Shown here piece after piece: positions 36,870 through 46,247 of a DNA stretch of 64,000 bases. This DNA is from Cyanobium usitatum str. Tous. Its GTDB lineage: Bacteria; Cyanobacteriota; Cyanobacteriia; PCC-6307; Cyanobiaceae. A model generated the notes under the pieces. The model was not told where the DNA came from. It saw nothing but the letters and a program-made list of their open reading frames with translations, and made no database searches. Both the position numbers and the translations under genes were made by a program. The DNA lies in contig NZ_OY986431.1 in the NCBI RefSeq assembly GCF_963920485.1, positions 744,001-808,000 on the forward strand, given 5' to 3'. The first letter of the stretch is position 1. The number at the start of each line of letters is the position of its first letter.

Positions 36870-37361
36870 TCAGGATGCTGCAGCGTCGGCCGTCTGGCAG
36901 CGCTCGATGGTCGCCGGGAGCACCGGATCGGGGCCGTCTTGAAGCCATTGTTCGAGCAGCAGGGCCGCAGCGGCGCTGTCGAGGGCACCGCTGCGGTCGC
37001 CGTGAAGCCCGTGGCGCTCGCCGGCGGCCCAGGTGCTGGCGTGCTCATTTACCCAGGCCAGGGGTAGCTGCAGCCGGCGAGCCAGGCGCTCGCCGTAGCG
37101 CTGGCAGTGCAGGGCCTGGGCGGTGGGCTGTCCAGCCGCATCAAGCGGCAGGCCCACCACCAGGGCCAGCACCCGCCGCTGCTGCACCAGGGAGTTCAGG
37201 TGCTCTAGGTCGCTGGCGAAGGAGCCTCGGGCCAGGGCCCGCAGGGGGGTAACGGTGAGGCCGAGGGGGTCACAGCCCGCCAGGCCGATGCGGCGTCGCC
37301 CAACGTCGAGGGCTAGCGCTGAGCGGGGCTGTGGGGCGCCTCTTGATCGGGTTGGGCTCAC
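36870..37361 (-). CDS. ruvX: Putative pre-16S rRNA nuclease / Holliday-junction resolvase, YqgF (RuvX) family
   Basis: RNase H-like nuclease of 163 residues; family members process the 5' end of 16S rRNA. The acidic residues are visible in ALDVGRRRIGLA, VNEHAST and LDSAAAALLL, together with VVGLPLDAAGQPTAQA. The GTG at 37361 overlaps the stop of the preceding gene by 4 nt (GTGA). The N-terminal part of the longer frame is Pro-rich and not homologous. Confidence 0.85.
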   Translation of the reverse strand: MSPTRSRGAPQPRSALALDVGRRRIGLAGCDPLGLTVTPLRALARGSFASDLEHLNSLVQQRRVLALVVGLPLDAAGQPTAQALHCQRYGERLARRLQLPLAWVNEHASTWAAGERHGLHGDRSGALDSAAAALLLEQWLQDGPDPVLPATIERCQTADAAAS

Positions 37362-38446
37362 GACGGCGGGGCCAGGGGGGTTGGGGTGGGTAGGGGCCGG
37401 CGGCGGGGGTGCCACTGCTCCAGCAAGGCATCGATGCGCTGGGCGGCCCGTGCTGGGGCTTGCAGCCCCTGACGCCGCCAAACGCTGCGCGCCATCAGCA
37501 CTCGCTCGCCCCGCTCCTGAGCTCCCAGGTCAGCGAGCCAGCGCTGGCGAGCTTCGTCGCGCAGGTCACAGCGCAGCCAGAGGGGTTCGCCGGCGCCGAG
37601 GCCGGCTTGGGCCTGGTGCAGCAGCAACTCGGTGGCGCTGCCCACCAGGTGTTCCCAGCCGGGATGGACACTCAGCTCCACATCGTGCCCGCCGCCGGGG
37701 TGCTCGCCGATCCAGCGCACGGCTGCCACCGCCTGCTCCCGGCTGGGATCCACCAGCATCCAGCCGCGGCCGTGGCTCTGGTCGAGCAGATCTTCGACGC
37801 GGCGATCGAGCAGCTGACGCAATTGGGCCGGGCAGGCGGCCTGCTCCAGGTGCCAAAGCAGGGCGGCGCTGCGGCGGTTGAGGGGTGTGAGCTGAAGCTC
37901 TGCCGGTGCGGGGCTGCTGGCTGAAATAGGGCTGCCGCCGGCAGGGGCGCCAGGCCAGCACCACAGCCGGTCGCTGCGCAAGGGCTGAAAGCCCTGCTCT
38001 CGCAGCATCGCCAGGCGGGTGTCATCCAGGCTGGAGGCTGCAGCAATCCAGCTGGCCGCTCCCCGGGCCCGCTGGATTGCCGCTCGCAGCAAGGTGCTGG
38101 CCAGTTCATGGCGGGCGGCGCTCGGGGCTAGGCGCAGGTGCTGCATCTGCCAGCAAGTGCCGCTGCGGTTGAGCCGGCGGCAAACTATTAGCCCGAGCGG
38201 CTTCTGGCCGCTGAGAGCCACCAGCACTTGGGGAGCGAGCGAGGGCCTAGCCAGTAGCGCCTGCATCAGCCGCTCGGGCAGGCCCAGCAACACAGCCCTC
38301 TGCAGCACCGGTTGCAGGGGCAGAAAGGCGGGATCGGTGAGTAGGGGTAGGTGCCAGCCAGCCAGGGTTTCGAGCCGCCAGCTATCTGGTCCCGAAGGCT
38401 CGGGTGGTGCCGGAAGGGCAGAGGGCGGCTGCAGGATCCCGAGCAT
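37358..38446 (-). CDS. GNAT-like acetyltransferase, conserved cyanobacterial
   Basis: A 362-residue protein with a likely GNAT-type fold: an N-terminal acceptor part (LQRAVLLGLPERLMQALLA), a central QMQHLRLAPSAARHELASTLLRAA region resembling the acetyl-CoA loop, and a C-terminal part with ELSVHPGWEHLVGSATELLL. The match is by layout only; a clear Q/RxxGxG/A motif is weak. Specificity is unknown. Overlap with ruvX suggests co-transcription. Confidence 0.6.
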   Translation of the reverse strand: MLGILQPPSALPAPPEPSGPDSWRLETLAGWHLPLLTDPAFLPLQPVLQRAVLLGLPERLMQALLARPSLAPQVLVALSGQKPLGLIVCRRLNRSGTCWQMQHLRLAPSAARHELASTLLRAAIQRARGAASWIAAASSLDDTRLAMLREQGFQPLRSDRLWCWPGAPAGGSPISASSPAPAELQLTPLNRRSAALLWHLEQAACPAQLRQLLDRRVEDLLDQSHGRGWMLVDPSREQAVAAVRWIGEHPGGGHDVELSVHPGWEHLVGSATELLLHQAQAGLGAGEPLWLRCDLRDEARQRWLADLGAQERGERVLMARSVWRRQGLQAPARAAQRIDALLEQWHPRRRPLPTPTPLAPPS

Positions 38447-38521
38447 GGGGGCGTAACCAGTCAGCCGGGTAAGCCAACTGTATCGGCGCCAGAGTTGGCT
38501 GCGGCTTAGCTGGGTTGGAGC

Positions 38522-39691
38522 TCAGGCGGGCCGCACCAGCACCAAGGGGGTGCGCTCGTTGGCATTACCAGCTGGGTTGGGACGCAGGGCCCGCTCCAGC
38601 AGGGCTTCATCGCAGCCTGGGCTGGAGGCCAGCACCTTCACCCGGCCCAGATCGTTGACGTCTACCACCGCCACGGCCACTCCCAAGGAGCGGGACATGG
38701 CGGCGCAGAAGGCGGTGGGCTGTTGGGGCCCGAGCACAATCGTTTGGTCGTAGGGGGGTGTGGTGCCGGTGATGTCGTCGATCAGGCGGGCCTGGTCACC
38801 GGCAAGGCGATAAAACCAGCCCTTGCTGCCCACCAGTTTCAGGGCCAGGCCAATTAGCCAGGCACCCAGCACCTGGGCGGGACCGACCACATCGATCAAG
38901 GACTGCAGGCCGCAGGCTGTGGCCAGGGAGCTGGTGGGGTGGAAGCCACGACAGAGCAGCCTGGCCAGGGCGCTGGGTTGAACGGTGGCCGGGTGGTGAT
39001 AGCGACCCTGCATCACCGCCAGGGGGGTTTCGCCGATGGTGAGCACATCGCCGGGCTGGATCAGCTCGCCGGCGTAGCGGCGCAGCACGGTTTCGGGATC
39101 GTCGAGCACGCCGAGCAGGTGGGTGCCAACCGGCAGCACACGGCAGCGATCGCCCTCCCGCCAGCGGGCCGATTGGGGCGCTATGGGCGTGGGTTGCTGA
39201 AGTGGCACCAAAACGCCATCGCGGCGATGGAGGCGCCCGAAGGGGCCGTAGTTGACCCAGAGAATTTCCAGCCAGAGGGTGTCGAGCAGCTGGTTTAGGG
39301 ACTGGCCCGGTGCGCCGCTCAGGCTGATCTGGATGCGGGCGCTGGTGCTCTTGCGCCCCTTGACTATGTAGGCGGCCCAGTAGCCATCCGGGCGGGCTTC
39401 CTCATCCGGATGCAGCGCCTCGATCCGGCTCGACATTTTTACGTCCGCCAGGTCGCCCCGACCCAGCAAGGTGGGCCTCAGCTCGATCTCCGGCACCATC
39501 ACCTCCATGCGGTGGTGGGGGTTGTGGATCGTCACCATGCCGGAGACGCTGAGGCCATCGCTGCCAGCTTCGACGCGGAAGTCTTCAGCGCGCAGCCGCA
39601 ATGGCGAGGCGGGGCGCAGGCGATGGCGAAGCTCCAGCACTACCAGGGTGAGGCCCAGCAGAAGAAAGAGTGCGGCAAGCGATGAGGCCAT
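38522..39691 (-). CDS. Conserved cyanobacterial membrane protein, F420-ligase-like
   Basis: From the ATG at 39691 the product has 389 residues: one N-terminal helix (SSLAALFLLLGLTLVVLEL), a beta-rich VTIHNPHHRMEVMVPEIEL part, and a C-terminal half like coenzyme F420-0 gamma-glutamyl ligase (GDVLTIGETPLAVMQGR, QPTAFCAAMSRSLGVAVAVV). Cyanobacteria are not known to use F420 synthesis with this gene, so the catalytic role is uncertain. It is divergent from the PhoH-type gene across about 95 nt. Confidence 0.65.
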   Translation of the reverse strand: MASSLAALFLLLGLTLVVLELRHRLRPASPLRLRAEDFRVEAGSDGLSVSGMVTIHNPHHRMEVMVPEIELRPTLLGRGDLADVKMSSRIEALHPDEEARPDGYWAAYIVKGRKSTSARIQISLSGAPGQSLNQLLDTLWLEILWVNYGPFGRLHRRDGVLVPLQQPTPIAPQSARWREGDRCRVLPVGTHLLGVLDDPETVLRRYAGELIQPGDVLTIGETPLAVMQGRYHHPATVQPSALARLLCRGFHPTSSLATACGLQSLIDVVGPAQVLGAWLIGLALKLVGSKGWFYRLAGDQARLIDDITGTTPPYDQTIVLGPQQPTAFCAAMSRSLGVAVAVVDVNDLGRVKVLASSPGCDEALLERALRPNPAGNANERTPLVLVRPA

Positions 39692-39785
39692 GGGCGAAGG
39701 CGCCAATTGCGACGAGGCACGAATCGACGGAGCGTAAATGGCCTAGTGGTCTTAATTTCTCGCCAGCACGGAATCGGTGATCGGC

Positions 39786-41168
39786 ATGCGCAAGACCTTC
39801 GTGCTCGACACCAACGTGCTGCTGCACGATCCGGCAGCCCTGACCCGCTTTGAAGACAACAACATCTTGATCCCGATCGAGGTGGTCGAGGAGATCGACC
39901 GCTTTAAGCGGGATCCAGCTGAAAAGGGACGCAATGCCCGCCAGGTATCGCGGCTGCTGGACGCTCTGCGTGCCCATGGCAACTTGGCCGATGGTGTGCC
40001 CAATGGTGAACAGGGCGGCACGCTCAAGGTGGTGTTCTGCCGGGCCGAAACCCTTAGCCAGCTGCCGCCGGAGCTCAAGGGCGGCAGCGGCGACAACAAC
40101 ATCCTGGCGGTGGCCCTAGAGGAGCAGCGCCTGCAGTCGGTGCTGGGTGGCCAGCCGCCGGTGGTGCTCGTTACCAAGGACACCAACCTGCGCATCAAGG
40201 CTGATGCGGTGGGCTTGATCGCCCAGGACTACACCAGCGATCGGGTTGACATCGGCGGCCTATACCCCGGCTTCTGTGAGGTGTGGGTGGATGCGGAGCA
40301 GATGGATCGGGTCAAGCTGCCGCCAGGATTGGCGGTGGAGGGCCTGGTGCTGGAGGCGCCGCTGCAGGCCAACGAGGGCGTGACCCTGATCGATCGGGCC
40401 CAGCCGGCCCACACCCTGCTGGCTCGCTACAACGGCGCCACCGCCAGCCTGCAACCGCTGCAGCGGGCGCCCAAGGCCAAGCTCGGCCGCATCCAGTCCC
40501 GCAACCGGGAGCAGACATTTGCCCTTGATCTGCTGCTGGATCCCAGCATCCAGCTGATAACCCTGGTGGGCAAGGCCGGCACCGGTAAAACCCTGCTCGC
40601 CCTGGCCGCTGGGCTGCACCAGGTGGCCGATGAGCGGATCTACGAGCGTCTGCTGGTGACCCGCCCGGTGATTTCCCTCGGCAAGGAGATCGGCTTTCTG
40701 CCTGGGGATCTGGATGAAAAAATGGGTCCCTGGATGCAACCAATCATCGACAACCTCGACTTTCTGCTCGGCGGCAGTGAGGAGGAGGGGCGGGGTGCTG
40801 CGCGGGCTGGTGGCAGTCACCGCGGGCCGCGCAGCAATTGGACCGACCTCAAGGGCATGGGCCTGCTCGAGGTGGAGGCGATTAGCTACATCCGCGGTCG
40901 TTCGATTCCGCGCCAATTCATGGTGGTGGACGAGGCCCAGAACCTCACCCCCCATGAGGTGAAGACGATCGTGACTCGGGTGGGCGAGGGCACCAAAATT
41001 GTGCTCACCGGGGATCCATACCAGATCGACAATCCCTATGTGGATGCCGAAAGCAATGGCCTCACCTGGCTGGTGGAGCGCTTCAAGGGCCAGCGGCTCG
41101 CCGGCCACGTGACCCTGCTGCGGGGTGAGCGCAGTGAACTGGCCGAGCTGGCCGCCAATTTGCTCTAG
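39786..41168 (+). CDS. PIN-PhoH fusion protein (PhoH-like ATPase with PIN nuclease domain)
   Basis: A 460-residue two-domain protein: the N-terminal PIN nuclease domain (KTFVLDTNVLLHDP, VVEEIDRFKR, VTKDTNLRIKAD) and a C-terminal PhoH ATPase with Walker [50 protein letters not shown] and LTGDPYQID. Such PhoH2-type proteins are RNA helicase/nucleases. The ATG at 39786 is preferred over a GTG at 39777. It is the first gene after the divergent region. Confidence 0.93.
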   Translation: MRKTFVLDTNVLLHDPAALTRFEDNNILIPIEVVEEIDRFKRDPAEKGRNARQVSRLLDALRAHGNLADGVPNGEQGGTLKVVFCRAETLSQLPPELKGGSGDNNILAVALEEQRLQSVLGGQPPVVLVTKDTNLRIKADAVGLIAQDYTSDRVDIGGLYPGFCEVWVDAEQMDRVKLPPGLAVEGLVLEAPLQANEGVTLIDRAQPAHTLLARYNGATASLQPLQRAPKAKLGRIQSRNREQTFALDLLLDPSIQLITLVGKAGTGKTLLALAAGLHQVADERIYERLLVTRPVISLGKEIGFLPGDLDEKMGPWMQPIIDNLDFLLGGSEEEGRGAARAGGSHRGPRSNWTDLKGMGLLEVEAISYIRGRSIPRQFMVVDEAQNLTPHEVKTIVTRVGEGTKIVLTGDPYQIDNPYVDAESNGLTWLVERFKGQRLAGHVTLLRGERSELAELAANLL

Positions 41169-41183
41169 GGCGGCCAGTCCCCT

Positions 41184-42740
41184 TTACTGGGGCTGGAAGA
41201 CGACGTTCCAATCCCGCTTCATATCCACAACTAGCCAGCCCTGCTGGGGAGCCTCTTTTAGGGCTTCTACAAGCTTGCCGGTGCTGGTCGTCTTGGCGTC
41301 GTAGGCGTACTCGCGTTCAGCGTCGGTGTGATGGACGATCAGCCCTAAACTGGGGCGAGGATTATCGATCGTGGTGTACTGCAACATGGCGTGATCGCCA
41401 TCACTGTTGCCACAGCAAATTATAGGTCTGCGGCCGATAAACTGATGGATGCCAACTGGCTTGCCGGCCTTATCGTTTACGAACAAGTAATCAAGGGTTT
41501 TGGTGATTACTGGTTTGCCGTGCCGTAGTTCGAATACGCACCGCGATGTCGATCCAACAACTTGCTCTGGTGGTATGCCGTAAACCTGTTCCACCCAGGC
41601 CCGCATAAAGTCGGCGCCGCCACCTGAAACAATGAAGTTCTTAAAGCCGTTATCGCTTAGGTAGCGAAGGAGCTCCTGCATGGGTTGGTAGGTGAGCTCG
41701 CCATAGGCCTTGCCATAGCGCGGATGACTGGCCGATCTAAACCATGCCTGCACGGCATCTCGAAATTCTTCTACCGTCATGCCTGCATGGGTGATCGCCA
41801 GGATCTGCATCAGACCATCGAAGTGTTCACCTTCCAGGAGTTTTGCAAGATCGCCGTCCAAGGCAGCTTGCACCATGGGTTCTGAGGTAAGGCTCGGCTC
41901 GGTGAGGATGCGCAGCTTCAGTTCGTCGATGGCAAAAGCTGCCTGAAAAGGCAGCGGATTTTCCGGCCAGAGTGTGCCGTCATTGTCATGCACAGCAATG
42001 CGTTCGGCTGGAGGCAGGTATGCGGGTGAGCTTTTATTTGTGACTTTAGCGATGAATGCAAATAAAGCTTGTTTGACCTGCCCTTCATTCCAGGAGGGCA
42101 GCGGATCAGCTTGGCGAGAGAAGTCGTATAGTTTTGTTTGGGCGACACCATAATCACCTATTTGGTAAAGGCTAATGGAGGCTGTTTGGAAGCTAAAGGC
42201 CTCAAATGGCTCTGCTACCAAAGCTTCAACAAAATCACTTGTGCCAATGCCCAGGGTCAGATGGGGCTGATAGTTCGGGCCCGTCTGCGTATCGCCAAAG
42301 TTGGTCACGTAGTCAATAGTCGCCTGGCTGATTGGCTCGGCGTCAAGGCGGGGTGCGAAGGCATCACCTGTGCCGTATTTCACGGCAAATGGTGCGGTGG
42401 CGGCGATAATTTTTTGCTGAAGTTCATGCTGATAGGGAGTCGCCTCGATATGGAATCCCACCAATTTGAGATTCTCGCTGGCTAATTCAAGGTAGCCAGT
42501 GGCTTTGCCTTCAATATTGATCTGCGGCTCACCACGCAGCACGTTGGACACGGCAGCTGCTACTTGGCCCAGGTCTACAGTGTTTATAAATAACTGGAGA
42601 ATGGTGATGTGGGGCGCGTGGTTGGCATCTAGGGGGAAGCTGGCTGGGTAGTTTTCTCGCAGCCGAGCGTTTATCGCCTTTGCCTTCTCAACCGTGGCAG
42701 CATCTGGTTCCAGCAGGACGTTGATTGCAATCAGGGTCAT
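41184..42740 (-). CDS. Fusion of a 2H phosphoesterase domain and a HAD-type phosphatase
   Basis: A 518-residue protein joining two catalytic units. The N-terminal part has the two HxT motifs of the 2H (LigT-like) family, HAPHITILQ (H44, T46) and QPHLTLGIG (H160, T162). The C-terminal part is a HAD hydrolase, with nucleophile DNDGTLWPEN (D252, D254), motif II VSGGGADF (S372) and acidic motif GNSDGDHAML (D447). Each half appears to have its active-site residues. The substrate is unknown; cyclic nucleotide or RNA-end chemistry plus dephosphorylation is one idea. The ATG at 42740 is preceded by AGGA. The gene is less GC-rich than its neighbours, which hints at transfer. Confidence 0.85.
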   Translation of the reverse strand: MTLIAINVLLEPDAATVEKAKAINARLRENYPASFPLDANHAPHITILQLFINTVDLGQVAAAVSNVLRGEPQINIEGKATGYLELASENLKLVGFHIEATPYQHELQQKIIAATAPFAVKYGTGDAFAPRLDAEPISQATIDYVTNFGDTQTGPNYQPHLTLGIGTSDFVEALVAEPFEAFSFQTASISLYQIGDYGVAQTKLYDFSRQADPLPSWNEGQVKQALFAFIAKVTNKSSPAYLPPAERIAVHDNDGTLWPENPLPFQAAFAIDELKLRILTEPSLTSEPMVQAALDGDLAKLLEGEHFDGLMQILAITHAGMTVEEFRDAVQAWFRSASHPRYGKAYGELTYQPMQELLRYLSDNGFKNFIVSGGGADFMRAWVEQVYGIPPEQVVGSTSRCVFELRHGKPVITKTLDYLFVNDKAGKPVGIHQFIGRRPIICCGNSDGDHAMLQYTTIDNPRPSLGLIVHHTDAEREYAYDAKTTSTGKLVEALKEAPQQGWLVVDMKRDWNVVFQPQ

Positions 42741-42786
42741 CGGCGCAGTCCTGGGGGTAATAGTCACAACTTATGGGTTGTCTGGA

Positions 42787-44103
42787 TTAACAATCCAGGC
42801 AAGCGCGGCGCTCAGTGTCGCTGATGTCGCCGCGTTCGCGCTGCCATTGGCGCCGGCGCAGGTTTTCGTAGGCGCGGCAGAAGTCTTCGCCCAGGGCCTG
42901 GCGCAGGGCCAAGTCGGCGTTGAATGCATCGAGGGCCTCGCCGAGGTTGACCGGCAGCCTGCCGCAGCTGCCGGGATCCAGGGGCTTGGCGTAGTTGTCG
43001 TTGTCGCTGCGGGGGCCAGGAGCGAGCTGGCGCTCAATGCCATCGAGCCCAGCCGCCAGGATTGCAGCCTGCAGCAGGTATGGATGGGCGGCGCCATCGG
43101 GGAGGCGCAGCTCTAAGCGCTGGTCGTCGGGGATGCGCACCATGTGGGTGCGGTTGTTACCGGTGTAGCTGATGCCGCCCGGACTCCAGGTGGCACCTGA
43201 GGTGGTGGGCGGGGCAGCGAGGCGCCGGTAGCTGTTCACCGTGGGGTTGCTCAGGCAGCTCAGGGCCGGGGCATGGGCCAGCAGGCCAGCCAGGAAGTGG
43301 TAAGCAAGCGTCGATAGACCGAGCTCGCCGCTGGGATCGTGGAACAGGTTGCGGCCTGCTTGCGAGCTGTCAGCTGTGCCCCACAGGGAGAGGTGGGTGT
43401 GGCAGCCATTGCCTGTGAGGGCGGCGAAGGGTTTGGGCATGAAGCTGGCCCTCAGCCCCTGCTGCTCCGCCAGGGATTTCACCATCACCTTGAAAAAGGC
43501 GTGGCGATCGGCGGTGGTGAGGGCGTTGGCATAGGTCCAGTTGACCTCAAATTGGCCGTTGGCGTCCTCGTGATCGGCCTGATAGGGCCCCCAGCCCAGC
43601 TGCTCCATCGCCTCCAGCAGGGGGCCGATCAGGGGGTAGCGGCGCATTAAGGCCAGTTGGTCGTAACACGGCTTTTCCTGGCTGTCGGCGCTGTCGCCGA
43701 TCCGCTCGCCGCTGGGATCGAGCAGGAAAAACTCAGCTTCCACGCCGCTGCGCAACTCAAATCCCCGCTCAGCTGCCTGCTCCAGTTGGCGCCGCAGCAG
43801 GCGTCGGGGGCACTGCTCCATCGGCTGGCCATTGAGCTGGAGCTCGGCCGCCACCCAGCCCACCTCCGGCTGCCAGGGCAGGGGGGTGAGACTGGCCGCC
43901 GCCGGGATCGCCATCACGTCGCCATCGGCGGGGGAGAGATCCAGCCAGGCCGCAAAGCCAGCGAAGCCCGCCCCATCGCGGGCCATCCCAGCCACCGCCG
44001 AGGCTGGCACGAGTTTGGCCCGCTGGATGCCAAACAGATCGGTGAAGGAGATCAGCAGGAAGCGGAGCTGCAGCTCCTGCATTCGCTGGGCGAGATCAGA
44101 CAT
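42787..44103 (-). CDS. Glutamine synthetase family protein (type III/GlnT-like)
   Basis: A 438-residue enzyme of the glutamine synthetase superfamily. Motifs seen are GVEAEFFLLDP, the nucleotide/metal GNGCHTHLSLW, SNPTVNSYRRL and NNRTHMVRIPDD. It lacks the tail typical of type I GlnA, so it may make gamma-glutamyl amides rather than glutamine. It overlaps the MetX-like gene by 8 nt and is the last gene of the run with the desaturase. Confidence 0.82.
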   Translation of the reverse strand: MSDLAQRMQELQLRFLLISFTDLFGIQRAKLVPASAVAGMARDGAGFAGFAAWLDLSPADGDVMAIPAAASLTPLPWQPEVGWVAAELQLNGQPMEQCPRRLLRRQLEQAAERGFELRSGVEAEFFLLDPSGERIGDSADSQEKPCYDQLALMRRYPLIGPLLEAMEQLGWGPYQADHEDANGQFEVNWTYANALTTADRHAFFKVMVKSLAEQQGLRASFMPKPFAALTGNGCHTHLSLWGTADSSQAGRNLFHDPSGELGLSTLAYHFLAGLLAHAPALSCLSNPTVNSYRRLAAPPTTSGATWSPGGISYTGNNRTHMVRIPDDQRLELRLPDGAAHPYLLQAAILAAGLDGIERQLAPGPRSDNDNYAKPLDPGSCGRLPVNLGEALDAFNADLALRQALGEDFCRAYENLRRRQWQRERGDISDTERRACLDC

Positions 44104-45079
44104 GGGAGGGCTGCAGGAGGAGGGTTTCAACGATGCGGCTCAGCTGCCGCTGCTCGGCAGGGCTGCTGTGGGGGTTGCCCGCCCGGTGGCCGAGCTCCGA
44201 GGGGATCACGTGCAGCTCCGCCCCGGGGATGGCGTCGGCGTCGGCGGCCAGGTCTTCGAGCGGGAAGTAGAGGTCGTGGCTGCCGGCCACCACGGCGGTG
44301 CGGGCGGTGATGCGGCCCAGGCCTGCGGCCAAATCCCCACCGGCGGCCACGTCGTGGGCAAGCCAGGTGTCGAGCATGGCGATCAGATCGCGGGGGTCAT
44401 GGCGTTGGTAGTGGGGCAGCCAGTGCTGCTCCACGTGCTCCTCCACCGGCTCGGCGATGCTGCGGAAAAAGGGCTGGCTGGCGGCCCAGCTGGCGTAGAT
44501 CAGGGAGTAGGTGCGCAGTCCCTGCTCTGGCGGCGCGTTGAAGCCGCTGCCATTCCAGTGGCGATCGGCGGTGAGGGCCTGGCGCAGGCTGAGGCAGAAC
44601 AGGCGGTTGTGGGGCGAGGTGCGGGTGGTGGCGCAGACGCAGCAGATCCGCTCCACGGCCTCCGGGTGATCGACGGCCCACTGGTAGGCCTGCTGGGCCC
44701 CCATCGACCAGCCGTAGATCAGGGGGAGCCGTTCGATGCCGAACACCTCTGCCAGCAATCGGCGCTGGGCGGCGACATTGTCGCGGTGGCTCACCACCCA
44801 GCCTTGTTCGGCCAGGCCCATGGCGCCGTGGCTGGGGCTGCTGGAGGCGCCGTTGCCGAACATGCCAGCAATCACGATGCACCAGCGCTCCGGATCCAGC
44901 ACCGGGCCGGCCAGCCAGGCCAGATCCTCGGGCCGGGCCCCGTAGGAGGTGGGCACCAGGATCAGGTTGGAGTGCTGGGCGTTGAGCTTGCCTATCTGGA
45001 GGTAGGTGAGCTGGGCCTCCGGCAGGGTGTGGCCGCAGGCCAGGGGAAAGTCGCCAAGGCAGTGCTGGCTGGCGCTCAT
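44096..45079 (-). CDS. Alpha/beta-hydrolase of the homoserine O-acetyltransferase (MetX-like) family
   Basis: A 327-residue hydrolase-fold protein. The nucleophile elbow is YGWSMGAQQAYQWAVDHP; classical MetX has GGSMGGMQ, so this is a divergent member. The conserved NLILVPTSYGARPED start, AGSHDLYFPLED and the C-terminal SELGHRAGN supply the acid and His. Activity may be homoserine acetyl transfer or a related ester reaction. Its start overlaps the desaturase stop (ATGA) and its 3' end overlaps the GS-like gene. Confidence 0.8.
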   Translation of the reverse strand: MSASQHCLGDFPLACGHTLPEAQLTYLQIGKLNAQHSNLILVPTSYGARPEDLAWLAGPVLDPERWCIVIAGMFGNGASSSPSHGAMGLAEQGWVVSHRDNVAAQRRLLAEVFGIERLPLIYGWSMGAQQAYQWAVDHPEAVERICCVCATTRTSPHNRLFCLSLRQALTADRHWNGSGFNAPPEQGLRTYSLIYASWAASQPFFRSIAEPVEEHVEQHWLPHYQRHDPRDLIAMLDTWLAHDVAAGGDLAAGLGRITARTAVVAGSHDLYFPLEDLAADADAIPGAELHVIPSELGHRAGNPHSSPAEQRQLSRIVETLLLQPSHV

Positions 45080-45993
45080 GCTGGCAGGCCCAGGAGTGGC
45101 AGGTTGCGCAGCAGCCGGCGGTGCACTGCCAGGTAGCCCCGGTCGCAGTGGCGCAGGTGCGGTGCGATGGGGCCGTGGGCGGCGGGCAGGGCGTGGAAGG
45201 GGAGGGAAGGGTAGAGGTGGTGCTCGGCGTGGAACGGCATGTTCCACATCAGCCAGCGCACCGCAGGGTTGGTGAGGGTGGTGCGGGTGTTCTCGGTGCC
45301 GTCGCTGCTGAAGCTGCAGCCGCTGTGCTCTGCCAGCAGCACAAAGCGCAGCAGGGGCTGGCCCACCGCCAGGGGCAGCAGCCAGAACCACAGCAGAAAG
45401 CCGGAGCCGCTCAGCAGGGAGGCCAGGGCCAGGGCTGCATAAACGGCGATCTGCAGCCGCACCGAGCGGCGCACCTGGGGAATGGCCTCAGGGCTCAGGT
45501 AGCTCAGGTTGCTGAGGTCTCCCCAGAGCAGCCGCGCGTAGCCGGCCCACTTGCCGCTCCACCAGTTCCAGCCGCTTAGTTCGCGCAGGTAGGCCCAGGA
45601 GTTGGTGGGCACCGGATCGTCCAGTTCAGGATCTAGCCCCGGTTGGTGGGTGTAGCGGTGGTGCCACTGGTGGTAGCGCCGGTAGTAGGTGGAGTTGTAG
45701 AAGCTAAGCAGCCCCGCGAACCAGGCCACCGTGTCGTTGACGCGGCGGCCGTGGAAGGCCGTGCGATGGCAGCATTCGTGCAGCGGAGCGAAGCAGGTGG
45801 CCAGGCCAATGCCGCACACCAGCAGCCCCAGCAGTCTCAGGGCCAGGGGCCAGGGCTGCTGGGCCCACACCAGTCCGCCCGCAACGGTGATCAGTAGGTG
45901 GCTGGCCAGATGCACGGCTGCGGGGCCATTACGAAGCTGGTTGAGACTGGCAAGCGCATCGCGCTCCAGCAGGGGTGAGTTGGGTTGGGCCAT
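45076..45993 (-). CDS. Fatty-acid desaturase-family membrane protein
   Basis: A 305-residue di-iron membrane enzyme with the three histidine boxes PLHECCHRTAFHGR, YHQWHHRYTH and FHAEHHLYP, and about four hydrophobic helices. Acyl-lipid desaturases and carotene ketolases/hydroxylases share these boxes; the substrate is not clear. It begins 5 nt after the His-rich protein gene, so the two share a promoter. It overlaps the MetX-like gene. Confidence 0.88.
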   Translation of the reverse strand: MAQPNSPLLERDALASLNQLRNGPAAVHLASHLLITVAGGLVWAQQPWPLALRLLGLLVCGIGLATCFAPLHECCHRTAFHGRRVNDTVAWFAGLLSFYNSTYYRRYHQWHHRYTHQPGLDPELDDPVPTNSWAYLRELSGWNWWSGKWAGYARLLWGDLSNLSYLSPEAIPQVRRSVRLQIAVYAALALASLLSGSGFLLWFWLLPLAVGQPLLRFVLLAEHSGCSFSSDGTENTRTTLTNPAVRWLMWNMPFHAEHHLYPSLPFHALPAAHGPIAPHLRHCDRGYLAVHRRLLRNLPLLGLPA

Positions 45994-45998
45994 GGGCC

Positions 45999-46223
45999 CT
46001 ATCCCACCAGCCCGGTGGCTCCGGCTTCGGTAGGGGATGTGACCGTCTGAGGGTATAGATCTGCGCCTGCCGGGCCGACGTCATGGCTGTGGCTGTGGGG
46101 AGCGGCAGCAGGGGCGGCTTGATGGTGATTCTGGTGTTGATGGTGCTGGTGGGGATTGCCCTGGGCTAGGGCAGGGGCGGCCCAGATGGCTGTCAGCAAG
46201 AGAGATGCAGCGGGCAAAAACAT
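45999..46223 (-). CDS. Small His-rich exported protein
   Basis: A 74-residue protein with a signal peptide (LPAASLLLTAIWAAPALA) and a mature part starting QGNPHQHHQHQNHHQ, with nine histidines within about 33 residues. Metal capture in the periplasm is likely but is inference. It is the first gene of a run with desaturase, MetX-like and glutamine synthetase-like genes. Its promoter has a 19-bp spacer and faces a MerR-type regulator gene. Confidence 0.75.
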   Translation of the reverse strand: MFLPAASLLLTAIWAAPALAQGNPHQHHQHQNHHQAAPAAAPHSHSHDVGPAGADLYPQTVTSPTEAGATGLVG

Positions 46224-46247
46224 ACGGAGTAACTCGGCACAACACCT

